Positions 1 to 9,230 are shown, numbered from the stretch's first letter. The stretch: DNA of 64,000 bases from Mycobacterium montefiorense (GCF_003112775.1 NZ_BFCH01000009.1:124001-188000); one strand, 5' to 3'. Notes: generated by a model not told the origin, from the letters alone. A program made the numbers and translations.

Positions 1-1376
1 TCACGGAACGCGGCCTGGCCTCCGCAAGGGTGATAGTCGGGCGCGACGCCCGGCACGGCTCGGCGATCTTCGCCACGGTAACCGCCGAAGTGCTTGCTGC
101 CCAGGGCTTTTCGGTATTGCTGCTACCCGGGTCGGTGCCCACGCCAGTGGTCGCGTACGCGGTGCGTCACACCGGCGCCGCCGCCGGGATCCAGATCACT
201 GCCTCGCACAATCCACCGACCGACAACGGCTACAAGGTGTACTTCGACGGCGGCATCCAGATCATCTCCCCCACCGACACCCAGATCGAAACCGCAATGG
301 CCACAGCGCCTCCCGCCGAGAAGATCGCGCGTAAACCGGTAGCGCCGGCGGACACCGACCTGGTCGGGCGCTACATCGGGCGGGCGGCCGGGGTGCGGCG
401 CGGCGCCGGTTCGGTGCGAGTGGCGCTGACCGCGCTGCACGGCGTCGGCGGCGCGGTGGCCGTCGAGACGCTGCACCGAGCCGGCTTCCACCAGGTCCAC
501 ACCGTCGGCGCCCAGTTTGCCCCGGACCCCGACTTCCCCACCGTCGCGTTTCCGAACCCGGAGGAACCCGGCGCTGCCGACGCACTGCTGGCCCTGGCCG
601 CAGACACCGGGGCCGACGTCGCGATCGCCCTGGACCCCGATGCCGACCGATGCGCGGTGGGCATCCCCACGGCCGCGGGGTGGCGGATGCTCTCCGGAGA
701 CGAAACCGGTTGGCTGCTAGGTGATTACATTCTTTCTCGCGAGCAGTCGGACACCGCCGTGGTGGCTAGCACCTTGGTGTCCTCCCGCATGCTGGCCGCG
801 ATCGCTGCCCACCACGGCGCGGCGCACGTCGAGACCCTCACCGGGTTCAAGTGGCTGGCACGCGCCGATTCGAAAGTTCCCGGCGCCACCTTGGTCTACG
901 CCTACGAGGAGGCGATCGGCCATTGCGTCGACCCCGCCGCGGTGCGCGACAAGGACGGCATCAGCGCCGCGGTGCTGGTGTGCGACATGGTCGCCGCTCT
1001 GCAACAGCAGGGCCGTTCGGTGTCAGACGCGCTCGACGAACTCGCCCGCCAATACGGCGTACACGACGTTGCGGCGGTCTCCCGCCGGGTCGCCGACAGC
1101 GCCCAGGCCGCCGAGCTCATGGCGCGGCTGCGTACCGCCCCGCCAAACCAATTGGCCGGGTTCGCGGCGGCCATCACCGACCTCACCGACGCGCTGATCT
1201 TCACCGCGGGTGACGACAACACCTCGATCAGGGTGGTGGTGCGGCCTTCCGGGACCGAGCCGAAGCTCAAGTGCTACTTGGAGATTCGCTGTGCGCCTTC
1301 CAATGACCTGACTTCTTCCCGGACTTACGCCGCCGCGCTGCGCGCTCAGTTGGTTTCCTCGGTGGAACACTGGTGA
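1..1376 (+). CDS. pmmB: Phosphomannomutase/phosphoglucomutase, 5' end cut by window edge
   Basis: Interconverts hexose-6-phosphate and hexose-1-phosphate for cell-wall and glycan precursors in the cytosol. The frame is open from base 3, and an apparent GTG at 30 is internal: the codons before it (TERGLASAR) continue the family sequence, so about 80 N-terminal residues lie outside the window. Visible motifs are the phosphoserine loop TASHNP, the metal-binding DPDADR, the sugar-binding YEEAIGH and the C-terminal phosphate-binding RPSGTEPK. It matches Rv3308 in sequence and position as I recall it. The last 110 bases overlap the unusual tail of the convergent upp gene. Confidence 0.95.
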   Translation, partial: TERGLASARVIVGRDARHGSAIFATVTAEVLAAQGFSVLLLPGSVPTPVVAYAVRHTGAAAGIQITASHNPPTDNGYKVYFDGGIQIISPTDTQIETAMATAPPAEKIARKPVAPADTDLVGRYIGRAAGVRRGAGSVRVALTALHGVGGAVAVETLHRAGFHQVHTVGAQFAPDPDFPTVAFPNPEEPGAADALLALAADTGADVAIALDPDADRCAVGIPTAAGWRMLSGDETGWLLGDYILSREQSDTAVVASTLVSSRMLAAIAAHHGAAHVETLTGFKWLARADSKVPGATLVYAYEEAIGHCVDPAAVRDKDGISAAVLVCDMVAALQQQGRSVSDALDELARQYGVHDVAAVSRRVADSAQAAELMARLRTAPPNQLAGFAAAITDLTDALIFTAGDDNTSIRVVVRPSGTEPKLKCYLEIRCAPSNDLTSSRTYAAALRAQLVSSVEHW

Positions 1377-2001
1377 AGATACGGGGCCCGAACTGACGAT
1401 CGCCCGCGTCGCCCAGGCCCGGCACGATGAACGCCGACTTGTTGAGTCCCTTGTCGACCGCCGCGGTGAACACTCGCGCGTCCGGCGCAATTTTCTCAAC
1501 CGCCGCAAGGCCTTCCGGCACGGTCACCACGCAGAGCACGCTGATATCGGTTGCGCCCCGGCGCTGTAGCAGTTCGATCGTGTACGTCATCGACCCGCCG
1601 GTGGCCAGCATCGGATCAAGCACCATGATCGGCCGGCGTTTGAGCTTCTTGGGCAGCGACTCCATGTACGGGAATGGCTGATGGGTTTCCTCGTCGCGCG
1701 CGACACCGACGAAGCCGACCTGGGCCTCCGGGATCGCAGCATGTGCCTCGTCGATCATCCCGAGCCCAGCCCGCAACACCGGGACCAGCAGCGGCGGATT
1801 GATCAGTTTCGTCCCAACCGTGTCGGCCAGCGGCGTGCGGATCCTGACCGGCGCGGTGTCCGTGTCGCGGGTGGCCTCGTAGACGAGCATCAGCGTCAGC
1901 TCGCGCAGCGCGGCCCGAAAGCCGGAGGCATCGGTACGTTCGTCGCGCAGCACCGTCAGCCGGGCCGCGGCCAACGGGTGGTCGATCACGCATACGTCCA
2001 T
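1267..2001 (-). CDS. upp: Uracil phosphoribosyltransferase with abnormal C-terminal extension
   Basis: Makes UMP from uracil and PRPP (pyrimidine salvage). Residues 1-207 match the mycobacterial enzyme, including the PRPP loop [12 protein letters not shown] at about 128-139 and the usual terminal [11 protein letters not shown]. The family normally stops there (207 aa in M. tuberculosis from memory). Here the frame runs on for 37 residues that are Arg/Lys/Ser-rich and are simply the antisense of the pmmB 3' end. The normal stop has therefore been lost, or a sequence error hides it. Catalysis should not depend on the tail, but the Upp C-terminus sits near the active site, so an effect is possible. 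Confidence 0.92.
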   Translation of the reverse strand: MDVCVIDHPLAAARLTVLRDERTDASGFRAALRELTLMLVYEATRDTDTAPVRIRTPLADTVGTKLINPPLLVPVLRAGLGMIDEAHAAIPEAQVGFVGVARDEETHQPFPYMESLPKKLKRRPIMVLDPMLATGGSMTYTIELLQRRGATDISVLCVVTVPEGLAAVEKIAPDARVFTAAVDKGLNKSAFIVPGLGDAGDRQFGPRIFTSVPPRKPTERAARRRKSGKKSGHWKAHSESPSST

Positions 2002-2104
2002 CTGTCCGAGGGTATATAACGATCCGACGTCGGTTACCTAAAGTGCAGCTGACACGCACGCACGCCTGCCACCCGCCACGCACAACCGCTCATATGCTGC
2101 CCGG
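2002..2104. promoter_or_regulatory. Divergent upp/sapM promoter region
   Basis: This 103-bp divergent spacer holds TATATAAC at about 2013-2020, usable as a -10 on either strand, and a perfect 10-bp palindrome CCGACGTCGG at 2024-2033. A second -10-like TATGCT at 2093-2098 lies 6 nt before the sapM GTG, so sapM may be leaderless. Assignment is by motif only. Confidence 0.35.
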
Positions 2105-3007
2105 GTGTTTCGCGAGATTCCAAGTCCCAGAAGGCGGATCAGCTGGGCGTATCGCGCCCTAGCGCTGTGCGCAGCGGTGGCATTGACGTGGCTGGCGGCC
2201 ACCCCGTTGGCTCCCCGCGTGACCGCCGCGGCTGCGCTGCCCCGCCCCGCGCACATCGTAATCGTGGTGGAAGAGAACCGTTCTGAGGGCCACATCATCG
2301 GCAGTCCGCAAAACCCGTTCATCAACGCCCTTGCCTCCCATGGCGCCAACATGGCCCAGTCGTTTGCCGAGACACACCCCAGCGAACCGAATTACTTAGC
2401 GCTCTTCGCCGGCAACACATTTGGGGTGACGAAGGACTCGTGCCCGATCAACGCCGGCAACGCACCCAACATGGCTTCCGAATTGCTGGGCGCCGGCTAC
2501 ACATTCATCGGTTATGCCGAGGACCTGCCCGCCGTCGGCTCTGCGGTATGCACCTCGGGCAAGTACGCGCGCAAGCATGTGCCGTGGGCCAATTTCACCA
2601 ACGTGCCGCCGGCGAGTTCGATGCCGTTCTCCGCGTTTCCGCAAGGGAACTTCGACAGCCTTCCGACGGTCTCGTTCGTCATTCCGAACAACGACAACAA
2701 CATGCACGACGGCTCCATCGCGCAGGGCGACGCCTGGCTGAATCGGCAGCTGTCCGGATATGCCAACTGGGCGGTGGCTAACAACAGCCTGCTGATCGTG
2801 ACCTGGGACGAGGACGACGGATCCGCGTCGCCAGGCAGCCGCAACCAGATCCCGACGATCATCTACGGCGCGCACGTCGCGCCGGGCACCTACAGCGAGC
2901 AGATGAGCCACTACAACCTGCTGTCCACCATCGAGCAGATGTACGGGCTACCCAAGACCGGCAACGCAGCCAACGCTCCCGCGATCGCCAGCATTTGGGC
3001 GGGATAG
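2105..3007 (+). CDS. sapM: Secreted acid phosphatase SapM
   Basis: SapM-type secreted phosphatase, 300 aa, matching Rv3310 in length and position. The family includes the M. tuberculosis enzyme that dephosphorylates phosphatidylinositol-3-phosphate on phagosomes. An N-terminal signal peptide (basic start, hydrophobic 17-32, Ala-rich cleavage region near 43) is followed by HIVIVVEENRS, which carries the EEN metal/nucleophile motif of the phospholipase C/acid phosphatase superfamily, and later by TWDEDDG and a C-terminal HYNLLSTIE. The GTG start gives a full-length signal peptide and lies just after a -10-like hexamer, fitting leaderless expression. Whether it acts in virulence here is not shown. 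Confidence 0.93.
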   Translation: MFREIPSPRRRISWAYRALALCAAVALTWLAATPLAPRVTAAAALPRPAHIVIVVEENRSEGHIIGSPQNPFINALASHGANMAQSFAETHPSEPNYLALFAGNTFGVTKDSCPINAGNAPNMASELLGAGYTFIGYAEDLPAVGSAVCTSGKYARKHVPWANFTNVPPASSMPFSAFPQGNFDSLPTVSFVIPNNDNNMHDGSIAQGDAWLNRQLSGYANWAVANNSLLIVTWDEDDGSASPGSRNQIPTIIYGAHVAPGTYSEQMSHYNLLSTIEQMYGLPKTGNAANAPAIASIWAG

Positions 3008-3065
3008 GTGTCCCGGCCCGGCACCGGACCCGGCTCATTGCTCAGTCGTCGCTATTCTGTGCCGC

Positions 3066-4391
3066 ATGGCCGCTGACCTTGTCCCGATCCGTCTGAGCCT
3101 GTCCGACGGCGACCGCTACACCGTGTGGGCACCGCGCTGGCGCGACTCAGGCGACGAGTGGGAGGCGTTCCTGGGCCGCGACGACGACCTGTTCGCGTTC
3201 GAGACCGTTGCCGATCTCGTCGCGTTCGCGCGCGCGAACACCGACAACGACCTGGTCGACCACCCGGCGTGGAAAGACCTGAGTACGGCCCACGCGCACG
3301 GTTTCGATCCCGCCGAAGACAAACATTTTGACCTGGTCGCGGTGGAGGAGCTGGTGGCCGAGAAGCCGACCGAACAGTCGGTGACCGCGCTGGCCGGCGC
3401 GCTGGCGATCGTGTCGTCCATCGGATCGGTGTGCGAGCTGGCGGCGGTGTCGAAATTCTTCAACGGCAACCCCAGCCTGGGCACGGTATCCGGCGGGATC
3501 GACCACTTCACCGGCAAGGCAGGCGCCAAACGCTGGAATGCGATCGCCGAGATCATCGGGCGCAGCTGGGACGACGTGCTCAGCGCGATCGACGACATCA
3601 TCAGCACTCCCGAGGTCGACGCGGCGGCATCGGAGAAGGCCGCGGACGAACTGGCCGAAGAACGCGAAGAGCCCGAAGAAGACGAGACCGACGTCGACGG
3701 CGAAGCCCCCGTCGACGACGAGGACACCGAAGCCGAAGGCGACGACGAGGCCGATGACGACGAAGAGGACGAAGACGCCGAAGAGGACGAAGACGCCGAG
3801 GAGGAGGAGCGTGCGCCCGGCGACACCGCCGTGCTCGGCGGCGACGAGGACTTCTGGCTGCAGGTGGGCATCGACCCGGTCCGGATCATGACGAGTTCGG
3901 GCACCTTCTTCACGCTGCGCTGCTATCTGGACGATCGCCCGATCTTCCTGGGCCGCAACGGACGGATCAGCGTGTTCACCTCCGAGCGCTCGTTGGCCCG
4001 CTACCTGGCCGACGAGCACGACCACGACCTGTCCGACCTGAGCACCTACGACGACATCCGTACCGCCGCCACCGACGGATCGCTGGCCGTGGAGATCACC
4101 GACGAGAACATCTACGTGCTCAGCGGGCTGGCCGACGATTTCGCCGACGGACCCGACGCCGTAGATCGTGAACAACTCGACCTGGCCGTCGAGCTGCTCC
4201 GCGATATCGGTGACTACTCCGAGGAGAGCACCGTCGACAAGGCCCTGGAAACGGGCAAGCCGCTGGGCAAGCTGGTGGCCTACGTGCTGGAGCCCGGCTC
4301 GGTTGGCAAGCCTGCGTCGCCGTATTCGGCGGCGGTGCGGGAATGGGAGGACCTGGAAAAGTTCGTCGATTCGCGGCTCAGGCGCGAATAG
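3066..4391 (+). CDS. Conserved mycobacterial protein, Rv3311-like
   Basis: Cytosolic protein of 441 aa with no signal or membrane segment. Two similar globular parts surround a very acidic linker at about residues 185-255, almost all Asp/Glu/Ala. The outer parts share similar wording: DGDRYTVWAPRW..LGRDDDLFAFET near the N-terminus and GTFFTLRCYLDDRPIFLGRNGRISVF after the linker, suggesting an internal repeat of a small beta-rich domain. It corresponds to Rv3311 (about 420 aa) by sequence and by its place after sapM. Function is unknown. The acidic linker could bind cations or basic proteins, which is a guess. Confidence 0.85.
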   Translation: MAADLVPIRLSLSDGDRYTVWAPRWRDSGDEWEAFLGRDDDLFAFETVADLVAFARANTDNDLVDHPAWKDLSTAHAHGFDPAEDKHFDLVAVEELVAEKPTEQSVTALAGALAIVSSIGSVCELAAVSKFFNGNPSLGTVSGGIDHFTGKAGAKRWNAIAEIIGRSWDDVLSAIDDIISTPEVDAAASEKAADELAEEREEPEEDETDVDGEAPVDDEDTEAEGDDEADDDEEDEDAEEDEDAEEEERAPGDTAVLGGDEDFWLQVGIDPVRIMTSSGTFFTLRCYLDDRPIFLGRNGRISVFTSERSLARYLADEHDHDLSDLSTYDDIRTAATDGSLAVEITDENIYVLSGLADDFADGPDAVDREQLDLAVELLRDIGDYSEESTVDKALETGKPLGKLVAYVLEPGSVGKPASPYSAAVREWEDLEKFVDSRLRRE

Positions 4392-4406
4392 TGCCGAGGT
4401 GAACTG

Positions 4407-5390
4407 ATGTCGCTTCCCGTCATCGGCCCACTGCCGCTGTATGGATTCCAACGTCCGGCGCTGTTGCTGTTCGGGCTGATTCCGCTGGCTCTGCTCGCCG
4501 TCTATGTGCTGGTCCAGGTCCGGCGCCGGCACCGCCTGCGCCGCTACACCGAGGCGCAGGTGCCGCAGTCTTTCTGGCGGCACCTGCCGATAGCCGTATC
4601 ACTGCTCAGCTTGGCGCTGCTGACCGTCGCGCTGGGCACCCCGACGCACGACATGCGCATACCGCGCAACCGCGCCGTCATCATGCTGGTGGTCGACATG
4701 TCGCAGTCCATGCGAGCGACCGACGTCGAGCCCAATCGGCTCAAGGCCGCCGAGCAAGCCGCCAGCAAGTTCGCCGCCCAGCTGACGCCGGGCATCAACC
4801 TCGGACTCGTCGGATTCGCGGGAACGCCCTACCTGCTGGTGCCGCCGACCCCGGTGCACCAGGCCACCATCGATGCGCTGCCCAAGCTGCAGTTCGGCGA
4901 TGGCACGGCGACCGGTGAAGCCATCTTCACCGCATTGCACGCGATCGACGCAACGAACACGACCGGCGGCGACACTCCCCCGCCGGCGCGGATCGTGCTG
5001 TTGTCCGACGGCGGCGAGAATCGGCCCACCGATCCCGGTGATCCGCATGACGGCGCGTACACCGCCGCGCGCCTGGCCAAGGATCAGGGCGTGCCCATCT
5101 CGACGATCTCGTTCGGCACCCCGAACGGAACCATCAGCCTGGACGGGGCGACGGTGAAGGTCCCCGTTTCGACGGATCAGATGAAGAAAATCGCGCAGCT
5201 GGCCGGTGGACAGTCCTACACCGCGAGCAATCTCGACGAGCTCAACAAGGACTACAACGCCATCCAGAACGAGATCGGGTATCGCATCGTGGCCGGGCCC
5301 GGTGGTGCCGGGTGGCTGCGCCTCGGAGTGCTCACCGCCCTGATCGCCACGGTGCTGGCGCTGCTGATCAACCGCAGGCTGCCGACTTAG
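4407..5390 (+). CDS. VWA-domain membrane protein, Rv1481-like (copy 1)
   Basis: 327-aa membrane protein with an N-terminal hydrophobic segment (about 18-38), a second one (about 60-76), a von Willebrand A domain and a C-terminal membrane helix ending in NRRLPT. The metal-ion-dependent adhesion site is intact: DMSQS, a downstream Thr, and SDGGEN. This is the BatA-like layout of Rv1481, which in M. tuberculosis sits with a MoxR ATPase; no such ATPase is present here. It starts 16 nt after the Rv3311-like gene, so the two may be co-transcribed. A diverged paralogue lies head-on 16 bp downstream. Confidence 0.85.
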   Translation: MSLPVIGPLPLYGFQRPALLLFGLIPLALLAVYVLVQVRRRHRLRRYTEAQVPQSFWRHLPIAVSLLSLALLTVALGTPTHDMRIPRNRAVIMLVVDMSQSMRATDVEPNRLKAAEQAASKFAAQLTPGINLGLVGFAGTPYLLVPPTPVHQATIDALPKLQFGDGTATGEAIFTALHAIDATNTTGGDTPPPARIVLLSDGGENRPTDPGDPHDGAYTAARLAKDQGVPISTISFGTPNGTISLDGATVKVPVSTDQMKKIAQLAGGQSYTASNLDELNKDYNAIQNEIGYRIVAGPGGAGWLRLGVLTALIATVLALLINRRLPT

Positions 5391-5406
5391 CAGCGCAGGC
5401 GATCGC

Positions 5407-6414
5407 TCAGGCGGGCAGCCTGCGGTTCAGGAACAGCCCGGCCAATACGGCGCCGGCCATCACGAATGAGCCGAGCAACAGCCAGGCCAGGCTCGCATCG
5501 CCCTTGACGGTCTCGTAGCCGATCTGGCGCTGCAGCGTCGAGTAGACGTCCTCGAGCGAACCGAGGCTGTTGGCATGGAACGCCTGGCCGTTGGTGATCT
5601 TGCAGATTTCCTGCAGGGTCTGATCGTCGACCGGCACCGGAATTGTGGCGCCTTGATACTCGACGGTGCCATCGGGGGTGCCGAAGGAGATCGTCGATAT
5701 CTGCACCCCTTGGTCTTTGGCCGCCCGCGCCGCGGTGAACGCTCCCTGCGGGGCGTTGGGATCCAGCGGCACATTCTCGGCGCCGTCGGACTCCAGCACG
5801 ATGCGCGCCGGTGGCGGGCCGTCGCCGCCGCCCATCACCGCACCGACCGTGGCGATGGCCTGCAGCGCGGTGAAAATGCCTTCCCCGGTAGCGGTTTTCG
5901 GCGCCGCCTGCAGGCCATCGATAGCGGATTTGACGGCGCCACGGTTGGTCGTCGGCGAAACCAGCAGGGTGGCGTTGGCCGCGAAAGCCACCAACCCGAG
6001 GTTGATGGCCGGCATCAACTCATCGGTGAATTTCTTACCGGCCTCCTGCGCGGCGGCCAACCGGTTCGGAGCCACGTCCGTGGAAGCCATCGACTCCGAG
6101 ATGTCGATGACCAGCATTACCACCGCGCGGTTGAGCGGAATCCGGACGCTGGTGGTCGGTCCGGCCATGGCCGTCGTCAGCAGCACCAGCGACACCGCGA
6201 GCAGCATTGTCGGGACATGGCGCCACCGCGACAGCCGGGCCGGCGCAACGCGTTCCAGCACCTCCATGTTGGCGAATCGCAGCACTCGCCGGCGTCGCGC
6301 GAATTGCTGGACGACGTAGAGCCCTATCACCAACAGCACGGCCAGCAGCAAAAGAAAGAACCAGCCGTTCTGAAAACCCGTGAGCGACACCGGGCCTAGG
6401 AGGGGCAACTTCAT
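5407..6414 (-). CDS. VWA-domain membrane protein, Rv1481-like (copy 2)
   Basis: 335 aa, the usual Rv1481 length, with the same order of parts: [10 protein letters not shown] start, membrane segment, [14 protein letters not shown], second membrane segment, VWA domain and C-terminal helix ending in NRRLPA. The MIDAS motif DISES plus ESDGAEN is complete. It is convergent with copy 1 and separated from it by 16 bp. Copy 2 looks closer to canonical Rv1481 than copy 1 (shared phrases [14 protein letters not shown] and [12 protein letters not shown]). Likely a membrane-anchored, outward-facing protein-interaction module; the partner is unknown. Confidence 0.85.
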   Translation of the reverse strand: MKLPLLGPVSLTGFQNGWFFLLLLAVLLVIGLYVVQQFARRRRVLRFANMEVLERVAPARLSRWRHVPTMLLAVSLVLLTTAMAGPTTSVRIPLNRAVVMLVIDISESMASTDVAPNRLAAAQEAGKKFTDELMPAINLGLVAFAANATLLVSPTTNRGAVKSAIDGLQAAPKTATGEGIFTALQAIATVGAVMGGGDGPPPARIVLESDGAENVPLDPNAPQGAFTAARAAKDQGVQISTISFGTPDGTVEYQGATIPVPVDDQTLQEICKITNGQAFHANSLGSLEDVYSTLQRQIGYETVKGDASLAWLLLGSFVMAGAVLAGLFLNRRLPA

Positions 6415-6459
6415 GCCAAGAGGGTATTCGTCAACTATTCACGCCGCACAGCGCCCGCC

Positions 6460-7491
6460 TTAGCCAGCGACAAGGTCGCGACGCTGAGTGAATTTGATGT
6501 CGAGACTGCGCAAGTGGGTCTGCAGTCCCGCATCCTGAACCGGGATCAGGTGGGCGGGCTGGTCGGTCTCGTTGAAGTGGGCGTGCCACATGCCGGGCGG
6601 AGTCGTGAACGCACCACCGGCCTGCCAGTCCACCCTGATCGGGTCAACGATGTCGCCGCGCTCGTCGAGGCGGGTGCCCAGCAACGAGTAGCAGCCGGCC
6701 GGCGGTGCGTCGAGGATCAGATCCAAGGCGACCGACTGATGCCGGTGCGGGCGCTGCTCCTGGTTGGGCGGCAGCACGCCGAACATTGCCCACAAGACGT
6801 GGGTGATGGTCAGCGTCTGCTCCTGGTTCTCGTTGGCCAGCAGCACGCTCACCCGGCTCTTGTCGTTCGCGCCGGGGCGGGAAGCGATCTCGTCCAGCTT
6901 GGCCACCGCGTCCGTGCGGCAGAACTTGGTCGCGGCGAATCTCGGCTCGCGCGCCTCGGCGCCCAGGTAGCGCAGCAACGGCTCGTCGTGCACCCAATAC
7001 ATGGCCGCCTCGGAGTCGGCGTAGAAGACCGAGCGGGCACCGGCGGGCAGGGTCAGGAAGTCACCCTTCTCCCACTTGACCAGCTGGCCGTTGACTGCGG
7101 CGAAGCCGTGCCCGAACAGCACGTAGTACAGCTGCGAGGTGGCGTTCGGGCTGGTGCCGATCTGCTCGCCGGCGCGGATGCGCAGGAAGTTGGCCAGCAG
7201 CGCGGGACTGGTCGCCGCACCTGCGATGCCCAGGTCGGCGGAGAGATCCAGGGGCACCACACCGGTGGGCTGGTCCAGGTAGAGGTCGGGTCCGAACTGG
7301 GTAATCGGAACCTGCGGCGCATATCCGGAGCCGACCGGATTGGCGGCCTTGGAGTACTCGAAGTAGCAGGCTTCGTCGGCCCAGTCGGCGAAGCGGCCCT
7401 CGAATCCGTACTCGGCAACGTTGGTCATCGGCGCGGGAATCGTCGGGTCCAGGTTCACGGCCACTGTCTGGGCTGGTTTCGCAGTGGACAT
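6460..7491 (-). CDS. Bicupin protein, gentisate-dioxygenase-like
   Basis: 343-aa cytosolic protein with two cupin domains (about 100-175 and 230-310). Only the C-terminal cupin keeps a metal-site pattern: HRH at 249-251 and H303/H305 in PPGMWHAHF. The N-terminal cupin has no HxH (LYYVLFGHGF). In gentisate 1,2-dioxygenases the iron lies in the N-terminal cupin, so this is a relative with a moved or altered site, and the substrate is not predictable. It is divergent from a FadR-type GntR regulator with repeated half-sites between them, suggesting substrate-controlled aromatic or organic-acid catabolism. Confidence 0.75.
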   Translation of the reverse strand: MSTAKPAQTVAVNLDPTIPAPMTNVAEYGFEGRFADWADEACYFEYSKAANPVGSGYAPQVPITQFGPDLYLDQPTGVVPLDLSADLGIAGAATSPALLANFLRIRAGEQIGTSPNATSQLYYVLFGHGFAAVNGQLVKWEKGDFLTLPAGARSVFYADSEAAMYWVHDEPLLRYLGAEAREPRFAATKFCRTDAVAKLDEIASRPGANDKSRVSVLLANENQEQTLTITHVLWAMFGVLPPNQEQRPHRHQSVALDLILDAPPAGCYSLLGTRLDERGDIVDPIRVDWQAGGAFTTPPGMWHAHFNETDQPAHLIPVQDAGLQTHLRSLDIKFTQRRDLVAG

Positions 7492-7506
7492 TGCACATCT
7501 CCTTCA

Positions 7507-7602
7507 TACTTAAGTACATCTTGTGTTTGAATCGTATCTATCTTGTATCTCAGTGTCAACCGCGGGCGCCGGTGTACCGTCATAAACGCGTGTGAGATAC
7601 GA
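7507..7602. promoter_or_regulatory. Candidate GntR operator cluster between bicupin and regulator
   Basis: Three copies of a half-site occur in the divergent spacer: TCGTATCT at 7532-7539, TTGTATCT at 7543-7550 (11 bp later, one helical turn) and the inverted AGATACGA at 7595-7602. A separate perfect palindrome TACTTAAGTA sits at 7507-7516, next to the bicupin start. The layout fits a local GntR regulator controlling both genes, by inference only. Confidence 0.5.
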
Positions 7603-7624
7603 CTTAGCTACAAGAAGGGGTGCC

Positions 7625-8302
7625 GTGGCAGCGAAGCCGACCGGCCCACGTTCCGGCACGGCCAAAGACCGTGCCCTGGAGTACGTCAAGACCCAAGTGC
7701 TCACCGGCGCCTTTCCGGGCGGCGAACTGATCAGCGAGGGCGATATTGCCACCGCGCTGGGCATGTCGCGAACCCCGGTGCGCGAGGCCTTCTTGCGTAT
7801 GGAGGCCGAGGGCCTGCTGCGGCTGTATCCGCAGCGCGGGGCTCTCGTCATCCCGGTCTCGCCCGACGAGGTCCGCGCGGTCATCGAGGCCCGGTTGGTG
7901 ATGGAGCAGTACGCCGCCAGGAAGGTGGTCGGACGCGGAGCGGCCGCGTGCGCCGCCGTGTTCGAGCGGCTATCGGGTGAGCTGCAAAGGCAGCGCGACG
8001 CGGCGGCGGCGAGCGACTGGCGGGGATTCCTCGACTCCGATCGGAGCTTCCACGCCATCACCCTGGAAGAGGCGGGGAACGGGATTTTGTGCGGCTTCTA
8101 CTCGTCGCTGCGCGACCGGCAGATGCGGATGATCGGCGAATCGGCGATGCGCGAACCGGATCGGGTGGCGACCATCCAGCACGAACACCTCGCCATTGCC
8201 GAAGCGCTGCGCGATGGCGATCTGCCGCGGGCACTGCAGGCCGTGCAGACCCACCTGGCCAGCACCGTGCGCGCCATCGGCCTCGATGCGTCGTTGCTCT
8301 GA
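7625..8302 (+). CDS. GntR/FadR-family transcriptional regulator
   Basis: Winged-helix regulator of 225 aa. The N-terminal GntR DNA-binding domain (about 12-75) contains ELISEGDIATALGMSRTPVR with the typical E-x-x-x-x-x-A...SRTPVREA, followed by a helical FCD effector domain (EARLVMEQYAA, DRSFHAITLEEAGN, EHLAIAEALRDGD with the metal-site His pattern). The GTG at 7625 is chosen because AAGAAGGGG lies at 7611-7620; an earlier GTG at 7592 would put a candidate half-site inside the coding region. It is divergent from the bicupin gene and probably regulates it in response to a small acid. Confidence 0.87.
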   Translation: MAAKPTGPRSGTAKDRALEYVKTQVLTGAFPGGELISEGDIATALGMSRTPVREAFLRMEAEGLLRLYPQRGALVIPVSPDEVRAVIEARLVMEQYAARKVVGRGAAACAAVFERLSGELQRQRDAAAASDWRGFLDSDRSFHAITLEEAGNGILCGFYSSLRDRQMRMIGESAMREPDRVATIQHEHLAIAEALRDGDLPRALQAVQTHLASTVRAIGLDASLL

Positions 8303-8316
8303 CCTACCGGAAGGCC

Positions 8317-8760
8317 CTAACCAGCCCCGGTCTGACCATGGGCCTCCTGCTCGGTACCTCGGTCGGAAGGAGGTTGTTTGAGGCCAGCTGCCCGGACAAG
8401 GACTGACAGCACGATGGCTACCAGAAGTAGCGCCGGGACGTCTCCCCACAGATGTCGGACGTGGTGGTCGTTCCCGAAGGATTGCGCCGCCATTATTGCG
8501 GCATGGACGGCACTCGAGCACACGGTGAACCAGATCAGGCTGATATTGGCCTCGGGGCGACGCGCGGCGTTCCAGAGGAAAAGGCCCAGCGTTGCGTACA
8601 CGCCAACGATCATCATGAAGTAGTCGGACTGGTAAGGGGCACCGGGATGCCATGCCCACCCGGACGGCCACACCACGGCAATCGGATAGAGCAGAACCAT
8701 CACCGCGCCAAAGGCAACGAGCGCGATCTGAAGAAGTTTGTAGCTGGACGAGGGTGTCAT
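8317..8760 (-). CDS. Small four-helix membrane protein (DUF6632-like)
   Basis: 147-aa integral membrane protein with four hydrophobic helices. Recognisable phrases include YPIAVVWPSGWAWHPG, YFMMIVGVYATLGLFLWNAARRPEANISLIWFTV and HLWGDVPALLLVAIVL, which resemble an uncharacterised bacterial family. The start is ATG 8760 because GGAGG lies 5 nt upstream; an earlier ATG at 8787 has no ribosome site. It is convergent with the GntR gene (14-bp gap). Function is unknown. Confidence 0.75.
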   Translation of the reverse strand: MTPSSSYKLLQIALVAFGAVMVLLYPIAVVWPSGWAWHPGAPYQSDYFMMIVGVYATLGLFLWNAARRPEANISLIWFTVCSSAVHAAIMAAQSFGNDHHVRHLWGDVPALLLVAIVLSVLVRAAGLKQPPSDRGTEQEAHGQTGAG

Positions 8761-8925
8761 TGCACCTCCAAGAGGTAGTCGGTCCAAGATTTAGGATCTC
8801 GAAGGCGATTCGTGGAAGCAAGTACCCGAATGGTGCTCAGAGCGTCCTTCGCGCGGTTACCTACGCGGTAGCGTCAGTGGTTAATGCTCGGCAACGCAGC
8901 TGCCGCGATGCGACGGGAGAAAACC

Positions 8926-9189
8926 ATGAAGCGCTGCATCGTTTCAGGGCTGGCCGCCGTGCTGATGGGCATCGGGCTGATCGCCGCCGCGCCGCCGGCC
9001 GGCGCCGGCTGCCAGTACGGCGGACCCGTGATCAGCAAGTGCGACGGACCCATCCAGCCCGACGGCAGCTGGGAACGTTGCGTGGTGACCCACAACCTGG
9101 TGGCCAACGGCGCCAGTTCTTTCTTCGTGCCCGAACGGACCTGCAACGTAATGGGCCCTGGGGGCTTCGACCCGCACATCGACGGCTGA
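8926..9189 (+). CDS. Small secreted CDGP-type protein
   Basis: 87-aa precursor. Residues 1-28 form a Sec signal peptide (KRC..GLAAVLMGIGLIAAAPPAGAG), leaving a mature peptide of about 60 residues with four cysteines in CQYGG, SKCDGP, ERC and RTCN. The CDGP motif defines a small mycobacterial secreted family of unknown function; two disulfides are likely. ATG 8926 is chosen because GGGAGA precedes it and the signal peptide begins there. An upstream in-frame ATG at 8884 would bury the signal sequence. Confidence 0.8.
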   Translation: MKRCIVSGLAAVLMGIGLIAAAPPAGAGCQYGGPVISKCDGPIQPDGSWERCVVTHNLVANGASSFFVPERTCNVMGPGGFDPHIDG

Positions 9190-9214
9190 GGGCTGTCGGA
9201 CCAGTTCCATATAC

Positions 9215-9230
9215 TCGAACACATGTTCGA
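9215..9230. promoter_or_regulatory. LexA (SOS) box over the HNH start codon
   Basis: TCGAACACATGTTCGA is a perfect match to the mycobacterial SOS box TCGAAC-N4-GTTCGA. The ATG of the HNH gene (9223) lies in its centre, and a -10-like TATACT sits at 9210-9215, so bound LexA would cover the promoter and start site. Confidence 0.88.

Noticed and set aside
3660-3815. GA-rich tract as a microsatellite or replication signal
   Set aside because: It codes in frame for the acidic linker of the Rv3311-like protein; repetition follows from GAC/GAG/GAA codons.
3147-4583. 478-aa minus-strand open frame
   Set aside because: Shadow of the Rv3311-like gene; its Phe/Val-rich run is the antisense of the Asp/Glu linker.
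5391-5406. Terminator between the convergent VWA genes
   Set aside because: The 16-bp gap has no stable stem or T-run.
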